Numbered from the stretch's first letter, positions 34,237 to 46,130 are shown. The stretch is DNA of 64,000 bases from Topomyia yanbarensis (GCF_030247195.1 NC_080672.1:31689906-31753905); one strand, 5' to 3'. Translations and numbers: made by a program. The notes: generated from the sequence alone by a model not told the origin.

Positions 34237-35532
34237 CAAACAAAAGCTCTTCACCAAAGCTTATGTTAATACATACAATACAATATCGCTAATGTATTTC
34301 AACATAATTTGATTCCGCTTACCAATCATCCTGAAACATCACCTTGCAAAAAGCGAAAGGAAAAGCTTATCTAAGAAGAAGCAAAAAAATACTTCGAACT
34401 AAAAACCAGCAACAGTATCGGGATCGGGAAGTATTGAATAACGGTAGAGAGCAAACTTCTGTCCAGAATAAGACAAAAAAAAACTAGAAAACATAAATCA
34501 ATCTGTATCGACAGCATCTCGGAGCCAGGCAGGCACAAGGCAAGGAGGAAAAACACGATTCGTTACCTAACATGTTGTAGCAACAGCAGTAGAAACAAAA
34601 AAAATATATGCGGCAAGCAGTTGAACCGATTCCGATCGGTGGAAAAACCTTACCGCTCAAAAGCGAAGTGAATTGGATGGAAGCAACAACAGTGCTGTGT
34701 GGTGGTTACAAAAAAAAACCCCGGAATCATTCCTCAACTTCTGAGGCGGGCAAAAAACGGAGTAGAATGCGAAAGTGGTTGCTGTTTTCGCTTATGTTAC
34801 TCATTCCGTCGATTTGCTTTTTTTTTGGTTTGCAGTAATCTACTCGGAGTAGTACAATGTTTCGCTCGGTGGGAATCGAGCAACTGGTGTTTTCTTATTT
34901 CGTGATGTGTTTGATTGGAAAATATAGGTTTGTTATGGGAAATTTATTTGATTTAGTCGTTTACTGATTTAGTGGAAAAATAAAACTTGTGTTCTGCATA
35001 ATCAAATTCGAGGCTTAAAACATAATCTATTGTGTTTTAAATTGAATAAATTATTATTTCTGTTTTTAAAATAAAACAAATTAGAAGCTAATTAGAGTAC
35101 GATCAAATTTCTGGAAGCCTATGATTACGGATAAATGAAGGAAGTGTGCATGCACATCTGTACATTAACTTGTCCAACAGAGTCATCACTTGTCAGGTGT
35201 TGTAAATCAAGCAGTATTACTCAAATACGACAGATTTGACTCACTTAACATAAAAATAAATCAAAATAAGTTGACCTTGAATCAGTTGCCGAATTTGACT
35301 GATTCCGTGATCTTTTCCTTCTTCTTATCCAACATAAAGGATTCGATTTTCTGCAAGCAGATTTCTCGCATACTATTCTCACCTTCCTTCAACTTAAACT
35401 TAGCTTTCCACAGTCGATCTGAAAGTTGCGTTAGACTTATGTGAAATAAATATCAAAAGTTTAAAAAAATTAATTAAATCAATAACTTCCATCAATATTA
35501 TCATCAAGCTCTCGCACTTGCATCACTTGCAG
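34237..35532 (+). other. end of the large intron before exon D
   Basis: AT-rich unique sequence; no repeat family or coding region recognised. The 76-codon frame near 34608 has a hydrophobic end but no family feature and no support. Confidence 0.5.
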
Positions 35533-35654
35533 ATGATGTGGTACCAGGACTCATTCCTACTGCACCCGAACGACCGCCGAACGATGGACACCCGCGGGGA
35601 CAAGCACTACCTAACGATACGAAATGTGCGCCCATCTGATTTTGGCAATTACAG
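35533..35654 (+). CDS. klg: klingon-like protein, exon D (middle of Ig3)
   Basis: The acceptor is cacttgcag and the exon starts in phase 0, giving MMWYQDSFLLHPNDRR directly after the exon C residues STPE. The core Trp of Ig3 is in MWYQ. The exon ends inside the NYSC motif: FGNYAG with donor AG|GTAAGA in phase 2. The frame is consistent across an 11,729-bp intron. This supports exons C and D belonging to one transcript despite the satellite arrays between them. Confidence 0.87.
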
Positions 35655-35741
35655 GTAAGATGCAATCCCCTTCTACGCGACTAAAAGTAAATCAGCAAAA
35701 TTTCAATTCCGCTTCCAACATATTTCTTCAACCTCCTTAAG

Positions 35742-35922
35742 CTGCGTGGCGGAAAATTCGCTCGGACGTGCCAAAAAGTACATCGAAGTCTCGGGCCGGC
35801 CAGGTCCGGCCCAGTTCCACTCACCGATGTACAGCCGCTATCGGGAGATTTACAACCTAACCTGGAGCGTGGAATCGTTTCCATCGATCGAGGAAATTCG
35901 ATTGCTGTACCGGAAGTTGATG
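35742..35922 (+). CDS. klg: klingon-like protein, exon E (end of Ig3, start of FnIII)
   Basis: An 87-bp intron separates this exon from exon D. Its first base completes the Ser codon of the Ig3 motif YSCVAENSLG. It then carries KKYIEVSGRPGP, the Ig3-to-FnIII linker, and the first FnIII strands with the core Trp in NLTWSVESFP. It ends ATG|GTAAGT in phase 0. The translation of the following intron (after VSMDN) is intronic read-through and not part of the protein. Confidence 0.87.
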
Positions 35923-38019
35923 GTAAGTATGGATAACGTGTGTGACGTCGGCGGAAAATCTGGTTGGATGATTTTCTTGAAACGGTTCCGAGAAGAATCT
36001 GTCTTTTATCAAAAGATAATCATGAGTGTGCTTGAAAGAGTGCCTTTCAGCAAAAAAAAAACTTTCAACTGGCATGGATTTTCGATTCATTTAAGTCATT
36101 TAAGTCGGAAAAGAAATTTGAAGCGAAAGTAAGCGCAGCACCGAAACATGTCCCAAAGTTTGCTTATAATTTATTCATCTACGAGACAACCAAACTTTTC
36201 TTTTCCCTCATAAAAAACTTTCAACTCAACAAAGAGCCTATCTCAAACAGAACCTGAATCTTCGTTTCGTTCCTAACCATTCTATCACTTTTGTTTTTGT
36301 TTTTTTTTTTTCGCTGAGTGATACAGGAACGAGGATAACCGTTGTGAAACCGAAACTGGGAAAAGCACTCGAAATTGAAATGGAAGGTTTAATGTAATTA
36401 GGGTAGGCACACTTTCCGTGGGTATTTGTTGCTTGAAAAAGTTTCCGAATTTCGTTGGATTTCTCGAGCCGGGAATGTGGGTAGAGAGCGTTACGTTTCC
36501 CGTCAACGCGTGGCACTGCTATGGCACTAAGTTTCCGGGTAAGACGCGATACTCGAACGTAGAATTATGCAAATCGATCTCTTGATGGTTGCACCAAAGT
36601 CGGAAACAAATCGGGTTAGAGGTGGAATACGTCTTATTGCGGAAAGATTTTTTTCCGCAAATAGCATGAACTCGGTTCAAATTTAGATTACTCAGACGTT
36701 AATAGAATTACTTTAAAATATTGATTGGATGGTGAACTCGCTAATACAGACTACTGTAATTTGTAATATGCCTTATCATTTAGTTTCGAACCTACTACTG
36801 CAATAAAACTAAGACTTCCAAAGAACGATGGATAGAACGTTCTACACTCTCCTTTGAAGAATGGTTGGATCGACCACTGATTTTTTTTCCTTTTTTATTA
36901 ATGACTAAGAGTGAGTCAATTTTTCCTTTTTTATGTCGCAACAAAATTTAATTGGCAAGGGAGTGGAAGGTGTGAAATATTTCACAATATTAAGAGCCAT
37001 AGTACTCAAGGCAGAGCAAGAAGTTGAAGGAATAAAGTTTAGAAAAGCGTGAAATAGGGTCATATGAGCCATCTTTAGAGTTTCCCGCCGACTTGACCTT
37101 TTGTCTTCTACCGCATGAGTCAGAATATTTTGGCATTTTAAATACGAATCGCCTGAGTCTACGACATGTTCGGACAAGCGTAAATTACTTAGTGATTTAT
37201 GCTATCGGCTCCGACAAATAGCAAACAACTGTGAGTTATGCGTCACATTGAGTGCGCTCTTTACGAAATTTATCCGGTCGTTCTCAGAAGAATGGCCAAA
37301 ACTGACCAGAATTGGACCGATGAAATGATTTTCGGAAAAATTAGTTGAGGTTAACATTTGCACAAAATTGTTTTAAAACATTACATTGCAAGTCGTACGA
37401 TATCGAAATAAATAAAAAAAAACAATTGTTTTAAACGATTGTTTGTGATGAACTTTATTTATTGGTAATTGGAAAAATTACAAAACTCCTCGAAAACACT
37501 AATTTTGAACCACTTGACTAGGAAAACGATACTTTGTACACTTAGTCAAAAGATATTTATGCATAATTTTATAGAAATTCTATCAGTTTTCCAATGAAAT
37601 CTTGGCAATAAGAATATGAAGCATATTTTTAATCTAGAGTCTTTTAAGCACATAAAAGTTGACAGTAGAAAAGGTTTAGTACTGAAACTTTGAAGAAATG
37701 AGAAGAAATAAGAATATGATAATGAAAAACAAATTATGGATCGTCTTAAAACTCAACTTTTGGGTAAACTAACTAATTAACTGACACTCTACCAAAGGTG
37801 TCGGAAAATTACACTACGGTCCTGTTAGTCCAGAATAAACAACGAACAAGACAAAGACTTCAAATTTCAACAAAAATAGCGAAAATTATTGCAAACTTCC
37901 ACTCATTTTCTCAGTTTCATAGAAACAAGGAGAACGGAAATGTGGTCATGGGCAGTAAAACAGGCCAACTTTCAAAGCTGCAACAAAGATCGCAGAGTAA
38001 ACTAGATCAATTATAATTA
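35923..38019 (+). other. first part of the 9-kb intron between exons E and F
   Basis: AT-rich sequence without recognised coding, tandem repeat or terminal inverted repeat. A duplicated aaacaattgttttaaacgattg segment lies near 37420-37445. Confidence 0.5.
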
Positions 38020-38165
38020 TTATCGAAAAGATAATCCCATGCCGTACCATGAAAATTGATGTCTCCTCAATGTCGGGAAGAGTTCCGTAATATCACAAAG
38101 TTGTTGGTTCCTAACCTAGATCCAACTAATCCTGCACTTAATTGAATCTCTAGTCGAAATGTTAC
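38020..38165 (-). pseudogene. short relic of an I-clade non-LTR endonuclease
   Basis: The segment around 38034-38140 (atcccatgccgtaccatg..., gagttccgtaatatcacaaag) resembles 58345-58425, where the reverse strand still reads the endonuclease motif FNSHGTAWG. It is highly decayed, and the assignment rests on this internal comparison only. Confidence 0.45.
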
Positions 38166-39165
38166 ATGGAACATCTGGCATTGAATATTTCTGCGTCTTA
38201 CTTAAAATTGGAATACTTAGCGGACTACCTTTGATCTGAAAGAAGGAAAGATATGGTCGAACCCAGAATCAATGTGTTTGATTTTAAATGGAAACTTGCA
38301 GTGACGAATTTTGTTCGACATGTGAATATGTGAAAAACTAAATCAACAAAGGATTATAAAAGTATCTCTGTTTCACTTGCTTGAGTAAAAATATGGGTGG
38401 ATGCTGTCTGGAATATAACCGGAATGCCATAGCAGCTCAGGGACTGGTAATTCAAATCTAATAATAATCAACAATCCACCAATCAGTTTAAAGTTTCTAT
38501 AATTTTCTCCTTAGTACACTTGATGTGCGATAGAATGCCAATATTTACTGTCATCCTCAATTTTCAAACCGGACACACCTCCAAAGTATTGGCACCTCCA
38601 AAAAAAGTCCCCTTGCAAAATATGAGCCCAATCAAAAACAATGTCATGAAGAGTCGAGATCCGGTGTAATGAAATGCCTTTGTGACTTAAGAAAAAAATT
38701 GAATTATGGTGGGACTTGAGTTTGGAAAAGCTTTTATTTTTCTTTGTATGCCAAAATATTTAGAAATCAATGAAGTATCGAAATCTGGTGTCAATTAAAA
38801 AAAAAAACAATTTTATAAATTTCTATTTGAAAATCTCAGTTTAAAAATTAAAAGCATCATAAAGGCAACTTTTGTCAAAACATTTTTTTGCGAGAGGATG
38901 AAATATCCGTTGTTTCATGCATTTCTAAGACATTTGGCATAGAAAATAATATATTAGCAGCCTTTTCAAACCCAGTATCAACTCAAATATAGAATTTTTC
39001 AAGTTCCATAAAGGTTATCTTAAAAAAATATTCCAGGGTGGTAGTAGATATCGACGTTTTATTATATCCTAAGCCATTTAGTATAAAAAATTCGAATTCA
39101 ATTTCTGAATATTATAATTATATTTTGCACTTTGGCTGTTTTGCGCAACCCCTTAATCGTGTCCA
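38166..39165. repeat. dispersed repeat, copy 2 (first copy at 6905-7765)
   Basis: It shares ordered blocks with 6905-7765, including gaatatttctgcgtctt and gcgcaaccccttaatcg. An extra ~150-bp segment near 38340-38510 is absent from the first copy. It abuts the 3'-truncated R1-like element. Confidence 0.55.
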
Positions 39166-39869
39166 ATTGCGCTAAAATTTTTCAGAGACTATTTTCAAGG
39201 TGCGAATGCTGTTTAGGTGCAGCAAGTAATCAAATCCGATGGTCACCTGTTCCCATACATGCCATAGATACCCTTCTTCCCTTTTCTGGAATCCAAACTG
39301 CCTCTGCAATAGTCCGTCCTCTCTTTCAGTGTAGTTCGTCAGCCTGTTGAGGATGACCCTTACCAGTAGTTTACCAAGAGCATATAGGCAGATACGATTC
39401 TGGATCTCCTGGCGGCTTCCCTGGCTTTGGCAGCAACACCAGCTTCTGGATTTTCCATCTATCCGGGAAGTAGCCATTGTCACGGGCATTTATGTAGGAC
39501 TATCCTGAACATGTCCAGAAACGACAGGATCGCGGTGGAGCGGCAGTACCACGTTGGGGATACCATCCGGTCCGGGAGCTTTTTTCGCTTTCAGCCCTTT
39601 TGCTCATCTAAGGGCTCGTCGTTGGAGGCTCGAATGTCACCCGCATTTCCACCATCAACATCTGTATCAACTACGGTGTAAGCGGCCATGCGGTTGGGTC
39701 GTGCTTCGGGAAAAGACCTTCCATGATAATTTTCAGTTTGTCGGCGCACATTTCGATTGGCGTAATTGGACCCTTGATTCTGGTCATAACGACACGGTAA
39801 GCATTGTCTCGGGGTTGGCGTCAATTTCTCTGCACAGCTCCTTGTAGCAGATGGACTTGCATAGCACTA

Positions 39870-40130
39870 CCCTAGCAAATTCTCATTGATTCAGACACCA
39901 TACAACTCCTTAAAAGACCATAATCATGGCCCGTGCCAAATTTCGTATTCACCAAAACAACATTAAATGGTTTCAATAACCCATAATTGCACCAAAGTAT
40001 TGTTTTATATGGTATCATCCCGACCACGATGATGTTGTTTTTATCGGTTGATCCCATTCAAAACACTATCAGAACGCCATGCAGTGGGTGTAAAATTTGA
40101 CCATGACCATGGATTTTTTATTCGCTCGGG
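39870..40130. mobile_element. TA-flanked MITE inside the R1-like reverse transcriptase
   Basis: The element has short imperfect inverted ends (ccctagcaaat and attcgctcggg). TA lies at 39868-39869 and 40131-40132. If it and one TA are ignored, the minus-strand frame reads on from LKREI into VLCKSICYKELCREID without a shift. This empties the site and confirms the TA duplication. Confidence 0.75.
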
Positions 40131-40343
40131 TATCTCGCGTTTAAAAGTGGCCCTGGCCGCCCGGAATGATACCTAACACTTTTTTCTGACTGTCTCAGAT
40201 CTTGCTCTCTGAACCCGTCTTCTGGCTTTTAGCCAGGAAGCCAGGAGGATGCTGAACTTATCGCTCCACCATTACGCCGGACGCCAGTAGTTCGTCGGCT
40301 TCATTTTTGTTGCTCATCGGCATTCGGAATCGGAATGACGCTG

Positions 40344-40990
40344 TCAGCACGAAGTGCTTTCACAAAAAGGTCCTTGTCGAAGTTCAGCTCGCCAGTCCTC
40401 ACTCTCGGTGTTACCGTGAAAATTTCGCCGACCACTGGTGTAGTGGATTGCTTGGTGATCACTATGTGTGTACTGCTCACTAACTCTCCAATTCATGTTA
40501 ACTGACAGTGAAGGACTGCAGAATGTTATGTCGATGATGGATTCTCGACCGTCCGTACGGAATGTGGTAGCGGAACCTTCGTTGCACAGTCTCACATCCA
40601 GCTTCGCCAAGGCTTCCAACAAGCTATAACCTCTTATGTTGGTCAGCCTGCTACCCCACTCCACAGCCCAAGCGTTATAGTCTCCTCCTATAACAGCCGG
40701 TGTTCGTCCGACTAACGAGTCGGTTAGTGCGTCCAGCATCCGATTGTACTGCTCTGGTGTCCATCTCAGGAGAGCAGAGCAGCTACAGATGAATACGCTG
40801 TTGATCATGGCGATCACGAAGCGTTCGAGTGGGTTATCCACCGAAACCGCCCATTACTTGTATTGCAGCCATCCTTGCACTATCCACCACCCAGTTACCG
40901 TTATCGAGGATGATACGGCTCTGCAATAATTGCAACGTCGCACTTCGTTTCTGCTGTCGACTGCCACAACAGTTGCTGTGAAATGTCGCA
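40344..40990 (-). pseudogene. R1-like apurinic/apyrimidinic-type endonuclease fragment
   Basis: The main open part (40841-40344) contains VIGGDYNAWAVEWGS, where the active-site Asp-Tyr-Asn replaces the usual DFN. It also has TFRTDGRESIIDITFCSPSL and YTHSDHQAIHY, the terminal SDH motif. These are the standard catalytic motifs of the non-LTR endonuclease. The N-terminal part up to 40990 is readable only with frameshifts. Confidence 0.8.
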
Positions 40991-41159
40991 ACGATTGAGA
41001 TTAAGCTGGGTTGTCTACATCATCATTGGCCTGCCTTCGCCTTTATGTACGCAGGGCATTTGAAACCACCCGTTATGTGGTCGTTTCCGTCCTCCGGTTT
41101 GCAGACCATGCACATTGGTTGCCTCGTGCAATCTCTAGCGTGCCCCTTTTCTGCGCATT

Positions 41160-41825
41160 TCATAGTGCAGACATGTCCTGGCCCTTGCAGTTCCTCGCCA
41201 GGTGTCCGAGGTCAAAGTATCTGAAGCATCGCTCCATCTGCATGGAAACTTTCGGAGTGAGTCTCAGCGAGCACACCGACCATCCGACTTTTATCTTACC
41301 GGTCTCCGCCAGCTTGTTGGCAGCGGCCACCGGTAGTCGAATCGCTGCCGTTTGAGTTCCTCCAAACGATTCCCAAATCCGGATAGTCGCCGGTACATCC
41401 AGTTTGCACTGCTCACGATCATCGTTCTCATCTAGACCCTTGTACTCGACTGCAGCTTCCAACTCCTCTCTCACTCTCACGTTCTCTCCCAACTCCTCTC
41501 TCCCTTTCTTGAGAAGAGCGGCATAGAAGGTCATATCGTTCGTTTGGACGATCATTCCATCTCTTTTTGGCGCCTTCTGACGAGCCGAAGGTTCTTCTTC
41601 CTTCTTCTGCTTCCTTTTTTGCTCTTCCTTCTTCTTCTGCTGTTTCCTGTGTTTCTCCTTCAGACCTACAACGAAACGCCAGCTTTCTCCCTGTTGGGTG
41701 TCGTCTTTTTCTTTGGCAACAGCCACGCCATCCTCGAGCGTTTGCTTTTTGGGTCCGCCTAATCTTACGGCTCCTGGCGAGGATCTTGTCCTCTTTGGAG
41801 TCACGGAAACTGGCGTGTTGTCCAC
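41160..41825 (-). pseudogene. R1-like ORF1 (gag-like) fragment
   Basis: 221 codons. The N-terminal half is highly charged and Lys/Glu-rich (KKKEEQKRKQKKEEE), probably coiled coil. The C-terminal half ends in a zinc-knuckle, CFRYFDLGHLARNC, in which the second Cys is replaced by Tyr. ORF1 proteins of this clade bind element RNA (family knowledge). The frame breaks after one knuckle, whereas the family usually has two or three. Confidence 0.75.
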
Positions 41826-42273
41826 ATCAATCTGCTTCTCCTTACCCTGCTTTGGAAGGGGCTAGGAAGATAGAAGCTTTAGCCGACGAAAATGCTCGCT
41901 CAGCTACATCCGCCCTCTGTGTTGCCGTGTCATACTCATTCACGGCACACAGTAGCGCCTTTTGGATTCTGATTCATGGGGAATAGTGTTTTGAGCCGGA
42001 TTGGCGTAAAGCGGGAATGCTCCAACCGAACCTAGTACCGCCAACTAAATGGTGACGAGTTTTGAACGTACTCGGAGACCTGCCAGGGTTTTATTGGGAC
42101 GAAGGGAACCGTGATGTTAGCTCACTCGCCATTTGAAGTCGATGTCATCCTTTCTTACTAAGGGAGTAGAACAGCACGTCTGTCAGCCCAAAGTCGCCGT
42201 CCAATGTCCTGTCCGTTGTCGTTCCCCATGGCCACTATGCTATAATCAGGATGTTAAGGGCACAAATCTTTAT

Positions 42274-42670
42274 TTTTTACATGGGTGCGTTTCGACTTCG
42301 TCTCATCAGAAACCGCCACTAACTTTTTGTCGGGATAGACACTTTGTATTTCAATCGAACGACTGGTCAAACGTGATGTTCCGTCCGAGCAGAAGTTCTG
42401 TTTATGCCGATAAGACACAGTGAAGCCGAAACTTGTCTTGGTTTAGCAGACCTAAGTGAAAGCACTATGCTATATTTCACCCTAAGGAGAAAAATTGGGT
42501 AAACTTCAAAATTTCTCACAAGGACGAAAATTTTTGGTAAAACCAGTCTTTGCACTTGAAAGGCACAAATCCTTACTTTTTACATCGTCCATGCTAAGCC
42601 AAGAAAAGTTTCGGCTTCACTGTGTCTTATCGGCATAAACAGAACTTCTGCTCGGACGCACCCATGTAAA
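42274..42670. repeat. foldback structure with 64-bp arms
   Basis: Positions 42385-42448 and 42592-42655 are reverse complements with about two mismatches. Outside them ttttttacatgggtgcg (left, near 42274) and cgcacccatgtaaaaa (right, near 42657) extend the symmetry. A ggcacaaatc.tta.tttttacat block is also directly repeated (42259 and 42561). It is probably a non-autonomous element; the target site was not resolved. Confidence 0.65.
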
Positions 42671-43561
42671 AAGGTTTTTAATGACTTATCACTTTTTTGA
42701 CCTCGAAAAATTGTTATCAGAAGTTTTAAATCATTTGGATAAATGTGGTCGAACATTTCTCTCAAAATACATAATTTTACTTGTTTAACAGAGTTCTAAC
42801 AAAGAATCATTTATGAAACAAACCCTGTGAAAATTTGGGGTTGAGACGGTTAAATAAGTTGATCCATAGAAACTCAAAAATTCGGTTTTATAAAAAAACT
42901 AATAACTTCTTCAATTTTCATCGAAATCAAACATCCAAGTGCTTTCATTGATTGTTAGCAGGCTTTAAGCAACTCTAAATATATAATTTTTAAATGGCTT
43001 TATCTTGCCAAAAATCATTTTTCTTTAAAAATTAGGTAACATTAAGAAAAAGTTCAACAAACTCGTAAATAACGTCAGAACCATTTGTCAAACTAAAACA
43101 GTTTGTTCAGAAGACCGAAAGTAAATTCGTTTGTGTTTAATTTAACATAATAATATTTAATATCGGTTCGATATAACCGTAGATATATGGATTTTACTAA
43201 ACGTATTTGTTATTTTAAAGGAGAAATTCTTCTTTTCGCTTTAACTTGAAATCTGTTCTACCATAATTTTTTTGTACTTCATTTACGACTTCAGCACACA
43301 ATTTTACAGAGAAAATGGAGGTCATATTTTGAAGATCAGATTTTATTTTTATTTTGTAAACTAGTGTAATGATACAAATCAAAATCCTTTGTTCAATCAC
43401 TACCTATTGTGGGTCTAACGGAATCCGAAATATGTTGTTCACTGCAATATCAATTCTAGCTCTCAGATTGCCATGAAAATTTGATAAACGCTATTAAGGA
43501 TATGTACATCAAATATAAGTAAGTTTTTTTTTTACTTTTTGGCCTAGAAAACATTTATAGT
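42671..43561. other. AT-rich intronic stretch, nothing recognised
   Basis: No coding, inverted or tandem repeat structure stands out. Confidence 0.5.
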
Positions 43562-43568
43562 CCCTTAA

Positions 43569-43791
43569 AGCCGAATTTACACCTATCCGATCCGTTTCAG
43601 TGCCGGTTCAGTTCCGTGCACGGACGCCAAAATTCTTTCATACACTTCAAATGCAAGCATTCACACTTGTCCGGGACGGTGCCGTGCCGGACAAGTGTGA
43701 ACGCTTGCATTTGATTTGTATGAAAGAATATTGGCGTCCGTGCACGGAACTGAACCGGCACTGAAACGGCTCGGATAGGTGTAAATTCGGC
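43569..43791. mobile_element. near-perfect hairpin MITE flanked by TTAA
   Basis: The whole ~225-bp element is a foldback with arms of about 110 bp and a very short loop around 43680. TTAA lies at both ends (43565-43568 and 43792-43795). The ends begin agccgaatttacacc and finish ggtgtaaattcggc. It is GC-richer than its surroundings. TTAA-targeting MITEs are known from Aedes aegypti; which family this belongs to was not determined. Confidence 0.88.
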
Positions 43792-43798
43792 TTAAGGG

Positions 43799-44319
43799 AA
43801 TTGAGTTTTTTCATTAATAACACTAGTTTACGAAATAAAAATAATAATCTGAACTTCAACATTTGAACACCACTTCCGATATAAAATTGTGTGCTGAATT
43901 CAAAAATAAAGTCCAAAAAAATACAGTAGAACAGTTTTCGAGTTACAGTAAAAAATAAATTTCACCTATAAAATAAAAAGTACATTCAGTAAAATCTAAA
44001 TATCTTCGGTTGTAGTGCATTGATATGAAATATCGTTAAATTGAATTAAACGCAATTGAATGCACTTTCGATCGTTTGAACATTTGGTTTTAGTGCGACT
44101 ACTGGTTCTATTGTTATTTACTTTGTTATTTATTTTGTAGAATGGATTTTTTTGAGTTTCTCTGGATCTACTTATTGAACCGTCTTATCACAATTTTTTT
44201 CTTGGACTTGCTTCAAACTATATGAGGGATTCTCGAATTTAAACTTGAGAAAACAATTTTTTCCGTTTTTATATTAAACCCCGGTGCAGTAACTAGATGT
44301 ATTCTATCGCCTTCTACTT
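43799..44319. other. AT-rich intronic stretch, nothing recognised
   Basis: No gene or repeat structure recognised between the hairpin MITE and the non-LTR tail. Confidence 0.5.
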
Positions 44320-44440
44320 TTTTTTTATTCATTTCGTTTATTTGATAGGCACAAATGCGTTAGCTTGGCGGTGCCAAATGCTTATGTTTTTACATTTTGG
44401 ATATCTTAAAACTAGGAGGTTACAATGTTGAAATATTTTT
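44320..44440 (-). mobile_element. non-LTR 3' tail fragment (CAAATAAACGAA type)
   Basis: The plus-strand block ttcatttcgtttatttgataggcac followed by gcgttagctt..ggtgcca recurs at 47158 and 49660 with the same downstream pattern. Read on the minus strand these are 3' UTR ends of a retroposon. This copy is short (5'-truncated). Confidence 0.55.
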
Positions 44441-44970
44441 TTTTTACAAAGGAGCCTTCTACTTTAACGTTCAATCTTCTGCCCGGCGTTTTTCTATGAA
44501 AAACGACAATTGTATCCACAAATCGGTATTGATCTTTACAACATATATCATTATAAAATATATTGTGCATGCTTTCCGATTTTTTGATTAACCCATCGGC
44601 ATTTCCAAACTTCACCGAAGGCTCAAATTTGCATTAACGGAAAATCCCCCCTCGCTTTATAGTTCAATTCCCCGTATGTGTGCCTATTCTAATCTCCAAA
44701 CTGATCCGCGTCTGCATCACACCGATGGTGCCTGCCACTCAAAGTTCTCAGAACCCAGACTGTATTCATCCAACCAGCAGCAACCGGCAACCGAACCGAG
44801 CGTTAAGAGTCTCCAACATTCAAAAACCGAATTTCAAGCCTGACTGGTCGATTCGCATAAACACTAATCCTCTCAACTCATTTCTCCGTCATCTTTCCGA
44901 TTTCGCACATGCAAAACAAAACAATTCTCGCCAACCCGATATGGATATGCCGCTGCTTCCCGCCGCTCAG

Positions 44971-45141
44971 ATGAACGAGTCTTATCAGCATCCGGGCAGA
45001 TGGCACGACGTCATCCTGAACCCACCGTCAACCCGGGCCGAGTCCTATCGGCACATCATGACGTACACCATCCGGGGTCTGGATCCGAACTCGGTGTACG
45101 AGACGATCGTGCAGGCGAAAAATCGATACGGATGGAATGAG
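44971..45141 (+). CDS. klg: klingon-like protein, exon F (most of FnIII)
   Basis: The exon follows a C/T-rich acceptor ending gccgctcag and continues in phase 0 with MNESYQHPGRWHDVIL. It holds the FnIII C-terminal strands: the Tyr-corner region in LDPNSVYETIVQAKNRYGW. The donor GAG|GTAAGT lies directly in front of a (TG)n run. Open sequence upstream of 44971 in the same frame has no adhesion-protein character and is treated as intron. Confidence 0.86.
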
Positions 45142-45635
45142 GTAAGTATGTGTGTGTGTGTGTGTGTGTGTTAGTATGTGTGCATTTCAGAAATAAAAAA
45201 GAAGTAAGTCATGTGGGGAAAGGGAATATCGCACTGACTGGGAGACAGTTGAGGCTGAATCAATCGTAAAGTAACAGACTTCCCAGCTGCCGCCCGGAGG
45301 GATCAATGTTAATTTTCACTGAAATCATCATTGCTGGTGCTGATATATAATCCGGCTGTCATCGCTTCTCGAATGTGTAGAGCCTGATTTTTTTTTTGGG
45401 CGAATGATGATGCATCCCGAAATTGTAAAAGCGAGCTTTAGAATAATGGTAGGATTAATTTAGCATTTTGAAAATGGAGCTGGCCGAGGGATTTTAAACA
45501 TTCATCACAGAATTCCACAGATTTTTGTAGCAAAAAGACGAGCTTTACAACGAGGATTGAAAATCCACTTTTGTAACTTGGCCCCAGTGCAACTAATTCA
45601 ATTAAGCTTTCCTATTCATTTCTTCCGCAACACAG
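45142..45635 (+). other. intron between exons F and G with a (TG)n run
   Basis: 494-bp intron. A TG microsatellite begins six bases after the donor (about 45150-45171). No other feature. Confidence 0.75.
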
Positions 45636-45824
45636 GTCAGCGATATTTTCCAGTTCTACACGCTCAGCACCGACATGCCGGAGGAGGATGTCGAACAGAC
45701 ACTGGGCTCGACCGCCTTCGGTAATCCCTTCAGCTGGGCCAGCAGCGTTCAGCCTAGCTTGAACCTAAATTGGATTCTACTGCTTGCGGCGGTACTCTCG
45801 ATGAAAGTGTTCGGTTGTTTGTAA
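45636..45824 (+). CDS. klg: klingon-like protein, last exon G (end of FnIII, GPI-anchor signal, stop)
   Basis: The acceptor is gcaacacag and the phase is 0. The exon encodes the last FnIII strand (VSDIFQFYTLS), an acidic linker, a small-residue stretch (WASSV) suitable as an omega site, and a terminal hydrophobic run NWILLLAAVLSMKVFGCL before TAA. The C-terminal hydrophobic tail without a cytoplasmic domain fits a GPI-anchor signal, as known for Klingon. The exact cleavage site is inferred. Across the seven exons the visible coding length is 1,232 bp, about 409 codons plus stop. Confidence 0.88.
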   Translation, partial: VSDIFQFYTLSTDMPEEDVEQTLGSTAFGNPFSWASSVQPSLNLNWILLLAAVLSMKVFGCL

Positions 45825-46130
45825 ATCGTTTCTGGTGCCGGTCGGTTGGCTTTTGGTTACCGTTTATATAGTCCTAGTTATAGTTTACTCATTTCGAACC
45901 TCGCTGGCGGTTTGATTGCGCACCGCTAAGCTGAAGCTTAGTGCAACAACCCATATACCACACACACATCCAAGCTTATTTTTTCGTTTCCATAGTGATC
46001 TTAGTCGTGTAAGAATGGTTAAAATAAAAACATGAGAAATCACAGATTAGTGTAAAGATATAACTGAAGACTTGATTCGAGAAAAAAAAACAACAACAAA
46101 AAAAATAAAGAAAATCATAAAACAATGTGT
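45825..46130 (+). other. 3' UTR of the klingon-like gene with candidate poly(A) signals
   Basis: AT-rich sequence follows the TAA stop. Two AATAAA hexamers are present, near 46023-46028 and 46104-46109, the second just after an A-rich stretch. Either could be the polyadenylation signal. The transcript end cannot be fixed without RNA data. Confidence 0.5.

Larger units (their letters stand above)
39166..42000 (-). mobile_element. decayed R1-like non-LTR retrotransposon, antisense to klg
   Basis: Reading the minus strand: ORF1 (41825-41160), endonuclease (about 40990-40344) and the beginning of a reverse transcriptase (about 40330-39170) lie in canonical order. The 3' part of ORF2 is missing. 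Several frameshifts and a MITE insertion at 39870-40130 break it. It lies inside the E-F intron in antisense. The clade is inferred from the endonuclease signature VIGGDYNAWAVEWGS and ORF1 zinc-knuckle style. Confidence 0.8.

Noticed and set aside
34608..34838. 76-codon frame with hydrophobic C-terminus in the C-D intron
   Set aside because: No family feature, no splice support, and it sits inside an intron.
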